In this document: one piece after another, positions 25,680-33,461 of the stretch | How the letters are laid out: each line of letters opens with the position of its first letter | Numbering within the stretch: position 1 is the first letter of the stretch | Source: Quisquiliibacterium transsilvanicum | GTDB lineage: Bacteria > Pseudomonadota > Gammaproteobacteria > Burkholderiales > Burkholderiaceae_E | Assembly (NCBI RefSeq): GCF_014202215.1 | Contig: NZ_JACHGB010000002.1 | Span: forward strand, 496,001-560,000 | Direction of reading: 5' to 3' | Length of the DNA: 64,000 nt | Notes under the pieces: model-generated | What the model was told of the DNA's origin: nothing | The model's database searches: none | What the model saw: the letters and a program-made list of their open reading frames with translations, nothing else | Translations under genes and position numbers: made by a program

Positions 25680-26774
25680 ATGACCGAACATCTTCTGTAC
25701 GCCGCCTCCGCCGGCTTCGAGTCCGCGCGCCGCGTGGGCGCGCTGCCCGACAGCCACCGATCCAGCCGCCTGCACGGCCATTCCTTCCTGGCCGAGATCC
25801 GCGCGCGGCTGCCCGAGGGCTGGGGAGGCTTCGCGGGTGGCGAGGTGGACGCGCTCGCCGCGAGGCTGGCGGCGGCCGTGGCCCCGCTCGACTACAACGA
25901 GCTCAACCGCGAGCTCGACACACCCACCGACGAGAACCTGGCGCGCTGGCTGCGCGCCCGCCTCGAGGTCCCCGGCCTGGACAGCATCGGCATCCAGAGC
26001 ACGCAGCACGAAGGCGTGGACGTGGACGGCGCGGACCATGCGCACGTCTGGCGCCGCTACGTGTTCCAGTCCGCGCACCGGCTGCCCAACGTGCCCGCCG
26101 GCCACAAGTGCGGCCGCATGCACGGCCATGGCTTCGAGGTGATCCTGCATGCCGACCAGGATCTCGGCGCGCGCGCGATGGGGGTCGACTACGATCACCT
26201 CGACGCGCTCTGGGCGCCGATCCACGCGCAGCTCGACCACGCCTGCCTCAACGACCTGCCCGGTCTCGAGAACCCGACCAGCGAGATGCTGTCGAGCTGG
26301 ATCTGGGAGCGGCTGGAGCCGCAGCTGCCGGAGCTGTCCTGGGTGACGGTCTACGAGACCGGCAGCTGCGGCGCCCATTTCGACGGCCGGCACTACCGGA
26401 TCTGGAAGGAGCTCACCCTCGACAGCGCGGTGCGGCTGTCGCGCGCGCCCGAGGGCGACGCCCGTCGCCGAATCCACGGACATACCTACACCTTGCGCCT
26501 GCACCTGCATGCGCCGCTCGACGAGCTGCGCGGCTGGACGGTGGACTTCGGCGACGTGAAGTCGGTCTTCGATCCGATCTTCAGGAGGCTCGACCATCAG
26601 CCGCTGCACGAGCTGCCCGGCCTCGCGGATGCGGACACCGCGAGCCTCGCGCGCTGGATCCGCGCGCAGGCCGCGCCGCTGCTGCCGCAGCTCGACCGCA
26701 TCGACCTGTACCAGACCCGCGGCAGCGGCGTGATCCTGTCCTGGGGCGAGCTGGGCCCGGCGCTGCCGGTCTGA
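25680..26774 (+). CDS. queD: 6-carboxytetrahydropterin synthase, three-domain form
   Basis: The protein is 364 residues, about three times the usual 120. Three PTPS/QueD-like domains follow one another: about 5-120, 122-238 and 238-362. The middle domain is almost a canonical QueD: H133 (SAHRLP), C144 (GHKCGR), H148/H150 (MHGH), D186-H187 and E226 (VYET). Domain 1 keeps HGH (H32, H34), but the first zinc His is R17, there is no Cys, and the Glu is Q106. Domain 3 keeps HGH (H266, H268) and D305-H306, but has V251 for the first His, no Cys and Q345 for Glu. Only the middle domain should make 6-carboxytetrahydropterin, the second step of queuosine/preQ0 synthesis. QueE follows 13 bases later. 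Confidence 0.9.
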   Translation: MTEHLLYAASAGFESARRVGALPDSHRSSRLHGHSFLAEIRARLPEGWGGFAGGEVDALAARLAAAVAPLDYNELNRELDTPTDENLARWLRARLEVPGLDSIGIQSTQHEGVDVDGADHAHVWRRYVFQSAHRLPNVPAGHKCGRMHGHGFEVILHADQDLGARAMGVDYDHLDALWAPIHAQLDHACLNDLPGLENPTSEMLSSWIWERLEPQLPELSWVTVYETGSCGAHFDGRHYRIWKELTLDSAVRLSRAPEGDARRRIHGHTYTLRLHLHAPLDELRGWTVDFGDVKSVFDPIFRRLDHQPLHELPGLADADTASLARWIRAQAAPLLPQLDRIDLYQTRGSGVILSWGELGPALPV

Positions 26775-26787
26775 GGGAGGGCAAGCG

Positions 26788-27426
26788 ATGACCTACAGCG
26801 TCAAGGAGATCTTCTACACGCTGCAGGGCGAGGGCGGCAACGCCGGTCGCCCGGCAGTGTTCTGCCGTTTCGCCGGCTGCAACCTCTGGACCGGGCGCGA
26901 GCAGGATCGCGCGCAGGCGGTATGCACCTTCTGCGACACGGATTTCGTCGGCACCGACGGCGAGGGCGGCGGCAAGTTCACGACCGCGGATGCGCTCGCC
27001 GACGCGGTGGCCGCCCGCTGGCCGGACCTGCCGCGCCGCGGCCAGCCGCTGGTGGTGTGCACCGGCGGCGAGCCGCTGCTGCAGCTTGATGCGGCGCTGG
27101 TCGAGGCCTTCCATGCGCGCGGCTTCGAGATCGCGGTGGAGACCAATGGCACGCAGGACGCGCCCGAGGGCATCGACTGGATCTGCGTCAGCCCAAAGGC
27201 CGGCGCGCCGGTGAAGCTCGCGCGCGGGCAGGAGCTCAAGCTGGTCTACCCGCAGCCTGCCGCGATGCCCGAGCGCTTCGAGTCGCTGGCCTTCGAGCAG
27301 TTCTTCCTGCAGCCGATGGACGGCCCGCAGCGCGAGGCGAACACGCAGGCGGCGATCGCCTACTGTCTGGCGCACCCGCAATGGCGGCTGAGCCTGCAGA
27401 CGCACAAGCTGCTGGGGATTCCCTAG
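26788..27426 (+). CDS. queE: 7-carboxy-7-deazaguanine synthase
   Basis: The protein is 212 residues with a GGGAGG ribosome-binding site. A radical-SAM enzyme of the QueE type: it opens with SVKEIFYTLQGEGGNAGRP, and the cluster cysteines are C31, C46 and C49, the QueE-specific widened C-x14-C-x2-C motif (FAGCNLW, then VCTFCDTDFVG). It converts the QueD product to 7-carboxy-7-deazaguanine, the next step toward preQ0. It is probably co-transcribed with queD; no queC is in the window. Confidence 0.95.
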   Translation: MTYSVKEIFYTLQGEGGNAGRPAVFCRFAGCNLWTGREQDRAQAVCTFCDTDFVGTDGEGGGKFTTADALADAVAARWPDLPRRGQPLVVCTGGEPLLQLDAALVEAFHARGFEIAVETNGTQDAPEGIDWICVSPKAGAPVKLARGQELKLVYPQPAAMPERFESLAFEQFFLQPMDGPQREANTQAAIAYCLAHPQWRLSLQTHKLLGIP

Positions 27427-27443
27427 CCGAGTGTGGAGCGCGC

Positions 27444-27479
27444 CGCTTCGCCCGCCACTTCGCCCGCCGCTTCGGGCGG
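27444..27479 (+). repeat. 12-bp imperfect repeat and weak hairpin after queE
   Basis: Three 12-base units (CGCTTCGCCCGC, CACTTCGCCCGC, CGCTTCGGGCGG) lie 18 bases after the queE stop. Within them CGCCCG and CGGGCG form a 6-bp stem with a 6-base loop, a possible terminator. The remaining bases to the crotonase start at 27645 show no gene. Confidence 0.5.
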
Positions 27480-27644
27480 CCCCTGCTCGGCACCTCGGGA
27501 CTGCAGAGCATCGACGATCCGGGCTCGGTCGAGCCCCGCGGCGAAGCGCCCCGATCGAGACACGGGCGGCCGCGCCCCGGTAGCGATTGAAGTACGCTCG
27601 CAGCTGATTTGCAGTCACCCCATCCGACATTCGAAGGAGCCCCG

Positions 27645-28532
27645 ATGGCACTGAACCAGCTCGAGACCATTCTGTATTCCGTCGACGACGGCATCGCCAC
27701 GATCACGCTGAACCGTCCCGAGAAGATGAACGCGTTCACCGCGAAGATGCGCGACGAGATCGTCGCCGCGCTCGACGAGACCGACCGCGACGACAAGGTT
27801 CGCGCGGTGATCTTCACCGGCGCTGGCGACCGTGCCTTCTGCGCCGGCGCCGACCTCTCCAGTGGCGGCAACACCTTCGACTATGCGGACCGCAAGGAAG
27901 CATCGCGCGAGGAGGCAGTGGTCAACGGCGTGTACCGCGACGGCGGCGGCATGACCACGCTGCGCATCTACAAGAGCCTCAAGCCGGTGATCGGCGCCAT
28001 CAACGGCGCGGCCGTGGGCATCGGCGTGACGATGCAGCTGCCGATGGACATCCGGCTGGCGTCCACCACCGCCCGCTTCGGCTTCGTGTTCTCGCGCCGT
28101 GGCATCGTTCCCGAGGCGGCCTCGTCCTGGTTCCTGGCCCGCGCAGTGGGCATGCAGACCGCGCTGGAGTGGTGCTACACCGGCCGCGTGTTCAATGCCG
28201 AGGAGGCGCTGCAGCGCGGCCTGGTGCGCTCGCTGCATGCGCCCGGGGACCTGATGCCGGCGGCCCGCGCGCTGGCCCGCGAGATCGCCGACAACACCGC
28301 GCCAGTGTCGGTCGCGCTGACCCGGCAGATGCTCTGGCGCCTCGCCGCTGCAGACGACCCGATGTACGCGCACCGGATCGACAGCCGCGCAATCCAGGCC
28401 CGCGGCAAGGCCGCCGATGCGAAGGAGGGCGTGAGCTCCTTCCTCGAGAAGCGCAAGCCGGTGTACCCGAACAAGGTGTCCTCCGACATGCCCGACTTCT
28501 ACCCGTGGTGGAAGGAAGTGCCCTTCGAATGA
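27645..28532 (+). CDS. enoyl-CoA hydratase/isomerase (crotonase) family protein
   Basis: The protein is 295 residues from the ATG at 27645, preceded by GAAGGAGCCCCG. Crotonase motifs: ITLNRPEKMNAF, the oxyanion loops FCAGADLSS and INGAAVGIGVTMQLPMD, and the glutamate-bearing RRGIVPEAASSWFLARAVG. The C-terminal extension (FLEKRKPVYPNKVSSDMPDF) is typical of the longer betaproteobacterial enoyl-CoA hydratases. It would hydrate or isomerise an enoyl-CoA in fatty- or aromatic-acid catabolism. No other beta-oxidation gene is immediately adjacent. Confidence 0.9.
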   Translation: MALNQLETILYSVDDGIATITLNRPEKMNAFTAKMRDEIVAALDETDRDDKVRAVIFTGAGDRAFCAGADLSSGGNTFDYADRKEASREEAVVNGVYRDGGGMTTLRIYKSLKPVIGAINGAAVGIGVTMQLPMDIRLASTTARFGFVFSRRGIVPEAASSWFLARAVGMQTALEWCYTGRVFNAEEALQRGLVRSLHAPGDLMPAARALAREIADNTAPVSVALTRQMLWRLAAADDPMYAHRIDSRAIQARGKAADAKEGVSSFLEKRKPVYPNKVSSDMPDFYPWWKEVPFE

Positions 28533-28581
28533 GGTCAAGGCCTCCGGCCTGAGGCCCTGCTGAAGGCCAGCGTCGGCTGGA

Positions 28582-28616
28582 GAACACGGGATCAGCGCTA
28601 CACTGATCCCGTGTTC
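28582..28616. promoter_or_regulatory. perfect 14-bp inverted repeat before the toxin-antitoxin pair
   Basis: GAACACGGGATCAG (28582-28595) and CTGATCCCGTGTTC (28603-28616) are exact inverted copies separated by CGCTACA. The element ends four bases before the ribosome-binding site of the antitoxin gene, and its centre contains TACACT, a plausible -10 hexamer. This is where an autoregulating antitoxin-toxin complex would bind. It could alternatively be a terminator for the crotonase gene. Confidence 0.75.
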
Positions 28617-28630
28617 GTTTGGAGATCGAC

Positions 28631-28936
28631 ATGGCCAATCTCACCATCGTCATCGACGACCGGCTCCTGCAGGCCGCAAGGGTCAAGGCGGCGGAGCAGG
28701 GCACCAGCGTCAACGAGGTCTGCCGGGAAGCGATCGCGCGCTTCGCGCAGGCGGATCAGGAGGTGCTGGCACGCGTGGGCCGGCTCCGCGCCATCGCCGG
28801 CCGGGCCTTGCCCGCCGAGGGGCGCGCAGCGGGGGCTGCCTGGCCGGGGCGCGAGCGCTTCTACGACGAAATCATGCGTGAGCGCGGATTGGCGGGGCCG
28901 GAGCTTCCCGCCGTCCGGAAGAGTCCTGCGCGATGA
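28631..28936 (+). CDS. ribbon-helix-helix antitoxin
   Basis: The protein is 101 residues from the ATG at 28631 (GGAGATCGAC upstream). The N-terminal ANLTIVIDDRLLQAARVKAA followed by EQGTSVNEVCREAIARFA is a MetJ/Arc/CopG ribbon-helix-helix DNA-binding unit. The C-terminal 50 residues (from about 55) would wrap the toxin. The ATGA overlap with the PIN-domain gene is the standard antitoxin-toxin arrangement. It probably represses its own operon through the palindrome at 28582-28616. Confidence 0.85.
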   Translation: MANLTIVIDDRLLQAARVKAAEQGTSVNEVCREAIARFAQADQEVLARVGRLRAIAGRALPAEGRAAGAAWPGRERFYDEIMRERGLAGPELPAVRKSPAR

Positions 28937-29412
28937 GCGTCTTCTTCGACACCAACGTCCTGGTCTACCTGGTCGATTCGGTCGATCCGGCGAAGCGGGC
29001 GGTCGCTCTCGAGCTGGTGCCCGCGCACCTGCGCGATCGAAGCCTGGTGATCAGCACCCAGGTGCTGCAGGAGCTCTACGTCACCGTCACCAGACGCCGC
29101 CTGCTCGCGCCGCCGGATGCGGAGGAGATGATCGCCACGCTGGCGCAGGAGCGGGTGGTCCCGTCCAGCGCAGGCTTCGTCGTCCGTGCCGTGGGCGTCG
29201 CCAGGCGCTACGGCATCTCGCTGTGGGACGCCCTGGTGGTGCAGGCAGCCATCGAGTCGGAATGCGAGGTGCTGTTCAGCGAAGACCTTCAGGACGGCAT
29301 GCGTTTTGGCGAGCTGCGGGTGGTGAATCCGTTCGCATTGCGTGCGCACGAGCCGGCTGAACCGGAGCGGCCGCGCGCCGCGGCTCGCCGCCGCCGGCTG
29401 GCCGCGGGCTGA
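28933..29412 (+). CDS. PIN-domain ribonuclease toxin (VapC-like)
   Basis: The protein is 159 residues. The four acidic PIN-domain residues are present: D6 (FFDTNVLVYL), E47 (VLQELYVTV), D99 (SLWDALVV) and D118 (LFSEDLQDG). The enzyme would be an Mg-dependent endoribonuclease. The last 25 residues form an Arg/Ala/Pro-rich tail (PRAAARRRRLAAG) beyond the PIN fold, possibly a spurious or RNA-binding extension. It is translated from the same message as the antitoxin through a 4-base overlap. Confidence 0.9.
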   Translation: MSVFFDTNVLVYLVDSVDPAKRAVALELVPAHLRDRSLVISTQVLQELYVTVTRRRLLAPPDAEEMIATLAQERVVPSSAGFVVRAVGVARRYGISLWDALVVQAAIESECEVLFSEDLQDGMRFGELRVVNPFALRAHEPAEPERPRAAARRRRLAAG

Positions 29413-29472
29413 CGCGGGCACCAGTTCTGCGTTCCGGGGCGCCCGGATCGGCGCCCGGATCGCGCGCCTCGC

Positions 29473-30660
29473 TCAGACCACCTTCGACTCCCGCAGCGCT
29501 GCGATCGCCGCGGCGTCGTAACCCAGCTCCGCCAGGATCTCGTCGGTGTGCTCGCCCAGCGTCGGCGCGCGGTGCCGGATGCCGCCCTGCGTGACGGTCA
29601 TGCGCAGCGGCACCGCCGAGATTGGCGCGGGCTTCGGCAGCCCCGGGTAGTCCACCGGCTGGTAGAAGCCCAGCGCCGCAGTCTGCGGATGGTCCAGCGC
29701 CTGCTGCGGGGAGAGCACCGGCCCGCAGGGAATCTTCGCCTCGCCCAGCGCGCGGATCGCCTCGTCGTTGCTGCGCTCGGCGCACCAGCGGCTCATGCGC
29801 TCGCTGATCAGGACGCCGTGCAGACCGCGCGCCTCGTCGTCCTTGAAACGGGGGTCGGTCAGCCACTCGGGCTCACCCATGAGCTGTACCCACCGCTTGT
29901 AAAGGGGCTGGCCGACCACCTGGCACAGCACCCAGCCGTCCTTCGTGCGGTAGATGTCGACCGGCGCGGCGGTCTGGCCGCGGTTGCCGGTGGGAACGCG
30001 GTTGGGGGCGGCGATCGCCTGCTCGATCAGCGAGGAATTGTTCAGCGACAGCGCGGTGCCCAGCAGCGAGCCCTCGATTTTCTGGCCGCGGCCGCTCTGC
30101 GAGCGCTCCATCAGCGCGACCAGCGTGCCGAGCGCGCAGTGCAGCGCGGTGCCGAAGTCGACCCAGTTGATCGCCGCCCGGTAGGGCTGGCCGGGCTCGC
30201 CGGTCATGTAGACCGCCCCGGACATCGCCTGGCCGACCCCGTCGAAGCCGACGTAGCTGCTCATCGGTCCCTGTGCCCCGAACGCGGAACTGGTGGTGAG
30301 GATGATGTCCGGCTTGACCGCGCGCAGAGCGTCATCGTCCAGGCCCATCTGGGCGAGCGCCGGCGCAGGCAGGTTGGCGACCACAACGTCGGCGGTGGCC
30401 ACCAGCCGGCGCACGACTTCGCGGCCACCTTCGCTCATCGGGTCCAGGGTGAGGCAGCGCTTGTTCCGGTTCATCTGCATGAACAGGCCGCCTTCGCCCT
30501 GGGGCGTGATCGGGGCGGTGTAGCGGTCCTCGCTGCCGCTGCGCTTCTCGATGCGGATCACGTCCGCGCCGTACTCGGCGAGCAGGGCGGCGCAATAGGG
30601 GCCGGCGATGTAGCGGCCGAAGTCCAGCACGCGGATTCCGTTCAGGGGCAGGGGATTCAA
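29473..30660 (-). CDS. CaiB/BaiF-type CoA transferase (class III)
   Basis: The protein is 395 residues from a TTG at 30660 that has GGAG seven bases upstream. It opens with the family signature LNGIRVLDFGRYIAGPYCAA and has VIRIEKRSGSEDRY, LTLDPMSEGG, and the catalytic Asp in NWVDFGTALHCALG. It moves CoA between acids, activating a carboxylate without ATP. The C-terminal domain ends normally (PTLGEHTDEILAELGYD). It is divergent from the MDR reductase across about 215 bases. The substrate pair is unknown. Confidence 0.9.
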   Translation of the reverse strand: MNPLPLNGIRVLDFGRYIAGPYCAALLAEYGADVIRIEKRSGSEDRYTAPITPQGEGGLFMQMNRNKRCLTLDPMSEGGREVVRRLVATADVVVANLPAPALAQMGLDDDALRAVKPDIILTTSSAFGAQGPMSSYVGFDGVGQAMSGAVYMTGEPGQPYRAAINWVDFGTALHCALGTLVALMERSQSGRGQKIEGSLLGTALSLNNSSLIEQAIAAPNRVPTGNRGQTAAPVDIYRTKDGWVLCQVVGQPLYKRWVQLMGEPEWLTDPRFKDDEARGLHGVLISERMSRWCAERSNDEAIRALGEAKIPCGPVLSPQQALDHPQTAALGFYQPVDYPGLPKPAPISAVPLRMTVTQGGIRHRAPTLGEHTDEILAELGYDAAAIAALRESKVV

Positions 30661-30704
30661 GCTGTGTCTCCGAGGTGTTCGATACTGGAGCGGCGCTTCT
30701 GGGG

Positions 30705-30750
30705 CGCCGTCGCGTGGGATCGCCGTCGCGTGGGATCGCCGTCGCGAGGG
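30705..30750. repeat. 16-bp tandem repeat in the CaiB/MDR intergenic region
   Basis: CGCCGTCGCGTGGGAT is repeated at 30705-30720 and 30721-30736, with most of a third copy to 30750. It lies between the CaiB-transferase and MDR genes, upstream of both. Confidence 0.85.
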
Positions 30751-30876
30751 CGCAGGCCGCCGGGGAATCCTACAGCCGGGCGCAGGCCCGGACCCGCAGC
30801 GCGAGGCCGCTTTCGGAACCGTGCCGGCCGGCCAGCCCGTATGCTCGCGCACACGCCAACAATGAGGAGACCACCC

Positions 30877-31881
30877 ATGTCCGTGACCACCAACCGCCAG
30901 GTCCTGCTGACCGAGTCGCCGTCCGGCAAGCTCGAGGTCGGCCATTTCCGGCTGCACCCGGCCCCGATGCCCGTCCCCGCCGAGGGCGAGGTGCTCCTGC
31001 GCGTGCGCTATCTCTCGCTCGACGCCGCCAACCGCGCCTGGATGCAGGGTGCGACCTACCGCGCCGCGGTCGAGTCCGGCAGCGTGATGGCCGGCCACGC
31101 GCTGGCCGAGGTGGTCGAATCCCGCGCTCAGGGACTGACGGCCGGCGACCTGGTGTTCGCCGACACCGGCTGGCAGGAATACGCGGCGCTGCCCGCGAAG
31201 GGCCTGCAGCCGCTGCCGAGGCTCGAGCCGCTCACGCACCTGCTCAGCGTCTACGGGATCGCGGGCCTGACCGCCTACTTCGGGCTGCTGGAGATCGGGC
31301 GGCCCAAGGCCGGCGACACGGTGGTGGTGTCGGCCGCGGCCGGTTCGGTCGGTTCGCTGGTCGGGCAGATCGCGAAGATCCACGGCGCGCGGGTGGTCGG
31401 CATCGCCGGCGGCCCCGCCAAGTGCGCGGCACTGACCGGTGAACTGGGCTTCGACGCTGCCGTCGACTACAAGGCCGGTTCCCTCTACAAGGATCTGAAG
31501 GCGGCCGCGCCGGCCGGCATCGACGTCTACTTCGACAACGTCGGCGGCGACATTTTCGAGGCCTGCCTGTTCCAGATGAACCTGCACGGCCGGATCGCCT
31601 GCTGCGGCGCGGTGTCGCAGTACGATGGCAAGCCCCCGGCGCACGGGCCGCGCGGCGTGCCGGGCCTGATCGTGACCAAGCGCCTCACGCTGCAGGGCTT
31701 CATCCTGCACGACTTCATGCCCCGTTCAGGCGAGGCGCTCGCCGAGCTGCAGAAATGGGTGGCCGAGGGCCGGCTGAAAGTGAAGGAGGACATCGTCGAC
31801 GGGCTCGAGAACGCACCGGCCGGCCTGGTGGGGCTGCTCGCCGGCGAGAACCTGGGCAAGCGGATGGTGCGGGTGTCCTGA
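30877..31881 (+). CDS. NADP-dependent MDR-family oxidoreductase
   Basis: The protein is 334 residues from the ATG at 30877 (GAGGAG upstream). A zinc-independent medium-chain reductase: the N-terminal substrate domain (VLLRVRYLSLDAANRAWM), the nucleotide-binding glycine motif VSAAAGSVGSLVGQIAK, and the FDNVGGDIFEACL signature of the CurA/leukotriene-reductase group. It ends RITLQGFILHDF-like (RLTLQGFILHDFMPRSG). It probably reduces alpha,beta-unsaturated carbonyls with NADPH. It converges with the acyl-CoA dehydrogenase, leaving only two bases between the stops. Confidence 0.9.
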   Translation: MSVTTNRQVLLTESPSGKLEVGHFRLHPAPMPVPAEGEVLLRVRYLSLDAANRAWMQGATYRAAVESGSVMAGHALAEVVESRAQGLTAGDLVFADTGWQEYAALPAKGLQPLPRLEPLTHLLSVYGIAGLTAYFGLLEIGRPKAGDTVVVSAAAGSVGSLVGQIAKIHGARVVGIAGGPAKCAALTGELGFDAAVDYKAGSLYKDLKAAAPAGIDVYFDNVGGDIFEACLFQMNLHGRIACCGAVSQYDGKPPAHGPRGVPGLIVTKRLTLQGFILHDFMPRSGEALAELQKWVAEGRLKVKEDIVDGLENAPAGLVGLLAGENLGKRMVRVS

Positions 31882-31883
31882 GC

Positions 31884-33020
31884 TCAGCTGCCCTTGCGCA
31901 GCACCGCCGAGATGCGCTCCAGCAGCATCTCGGTCGAGCCGTCGACGAAGCTCGCCACCCGCGCGCCGATCAGGTGGCGCCCGAACGGGTGGGCCTCGCG
32001 CAGTCCCTCGGCGCCCATCGCCTGGGACAGCGCATGCAGCTGGCGCTCGGCCATCCGGGTCGACAGCAGCTTGGCCTGGGCGCTGGCCAACTGCGCATCC
32101 TCGCCGGCATCGATCAGGGTGGCGGCGCGGTCCACCATCAGCCGGCAGGCGGCGAGCTCGCTCGAGGCTTCGGCCAGGCGCCAGCGCCAGCCCTGGTGGG
32201 CCGCCAGCGGTTCACCGAAGGTGTGGCGCTGCTCGCCGTACGCGCTGGCCACCCGCAGCGCCTCGGCGGTCATCCCGCAGCTCATTGCCGCGATGTAGGT
32301 GCGCGCGCCGTTGATCGAGCCCAGCGCCGCCTTGAAGGCGCGTCCGGGCGGCTGCAGCATCTCGTCGCCATGGGCCAGATAGCCCTCGAGCCGGAAGCCG
32401 CCAGTGCCGATCGAATGCTGCCCGGCGAGCTGGAAGGCCGGTTCGCGCACGAATCCGGCCCGCCGCGCGTCGACCACGAAGCCGGCGATTCCCCGGCCGC
32501 CGGAGCCGGGCTCGGTCTGCGCATAGAGCAGCACGACGTCCGCGTCCGACGCGTTGGTGATCCAGGCCTTGGCGCCGTCGATGCGCCAGCCGTCGGCGGT
32601 GCGCGTCGCACGGGTTTCGATCGCGGCGAAGTCCGAGCCCGCGCCGGGCTCGGTGAGCGCGGTGCAGCCGATCAGGCTGCCCTCGAGCAGCCCGGGCAGG
32701 TAGCGACGTGCCACCTCGGGCGGCGCATCGCGCGCGAGCTTGGCCGCGACGTTGTGCGTGTTCAGCAGCGACATCGTGAAGCCGAAGTCCGCCGCGCCGA
32801 GGATGTCGGCGAGCCGGGCCTTGCAGGAGAAGGACATGCCGAGTCCGCCCCATGCCGCGGGAACCTCGAGCCGCGTCAGGCCGAGCCGCGCGGCCTCGAG
32901 CAGGGCCTCGCGGCCGATCCGGCGCTGGCGCTCCCAGGTGGGCGCCTGCACGGCGACGACCTGACGGGCGAATTCGCCGGCGCGCTCGAGGAGGGCGGTT
33001 TCGTCTGCGCTCAGCATCAT
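31884..33020 (-). CDS. acyl-CoA dehydrogenase family protein
   Basis: The protein is 378 residues from the ATG at 33020; the second Met (33017) is an alternative. Motifs: CTALTEPGAGSDFAAIETRA, ITNASDADVVLLYAQTEPGS, GINGARTY-like (LGSINGARTYIAAMSCGM) and a C-terminal FVDGSTEMLLERIS. The usual family fold for oxidising a saturated acyl-CoA. It lies next to the MDR reductase and near the CaiB transferase, so a small CoA-ester pathway is plausible but not specific. Confidence 0.88.
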   Translation of the reverse strand: MMLSADETALLERAGEFARQVVAVQAPTWERQRRIGREALLEAARLGLTRLEVPAAWGGLGMSFSCKARLADILGAADFGFTMSLLNTHNVAAKLARDAPPEVARRYLPGLLEGSLIGCTALTEPGAGSDFAAIETRATRTADGWRIDGAKAWITNASDADVVLLYAQTEPGSGGRGIAGFVVDARRAGFVREPAFQLAGQHSIGTGGFRLEGYLAHGDEMLQPPGRAFKAALGSINGARTYIAAMSCGMTAEALRVASAYGEQRHTFGEPLAAHQGWRWRLAEASSELAACRLMVDRAATLIDAGEDAQLASAQAKLLSTRMAERQLHALSQAMGAEGLREAHPFGRHLIGARVASFVDGSTEMLLERISAVLRKGS

Positions 33021-33187
33021 GGTGTCGGCTCCGGTCGGGTCGGTCGGTTGGCCGGGTGCCTCAGGGGCACGCCTGCCTGCCGTCCGAGTTTTGCAGGGAT
33101 GTGACGAGGGGTGGCGGTGGCGCCACGGTTGGCGCAGAAGCCAGGAGTCCACTACCCTGATGGCTTCGGCTCGAAAAAGGAAGAACG

Positions 33188-33436
33188 ATGCAGATCGTAT
33201 GGATGGTGGTCGTGGGGTTCATCGTCGGGCTGGTGGCGCGCGCGGTCATGCCCGGTTCGCAGAACCTGGGAATCGTGCTGACGTCGGTGCTCGGCATCGT
33301 CGGCTCGCTGGTGGCGGGGTTCCTCGGCCAGGCGCTCGGCCTTTACCCGCCTGGCGCAGGCGCGGGCTTCATCGCCTCCGTGGTCGGCGCTCTGGTGCTT
33401 CTGTTCATCTACGGCAAGGTCAAGGGCAGGGGCTGA
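33188..33436 (+). CDS. GlsB/YeaQ/YmgE-family stress membrane protein
   Basis: The protein is 82 residues with a GGAAG ribosome-binding site. It has three hydrophobic helices, with the opening VVGFIVGLVARAVMPG and the end VVGALVLLFIYGKVKGRG, both typical of the transglycosylase-associated GlsB family. It is a small inner-membrane protein often induced by envelope or acid stress; no enzymatic activity is established. Confidence 0.9.
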   Translation: MQIVWMVVVGFIVGLVARAVMPGSQNLGIVLTSVLGIVGSLVAGFLGQALGLYPPGAGAGFIASVVGALVLLFIYGKVKGRG

Positions 33437-33461
33437 GCCCTCGGCCGGGCCAGCATCGGCG

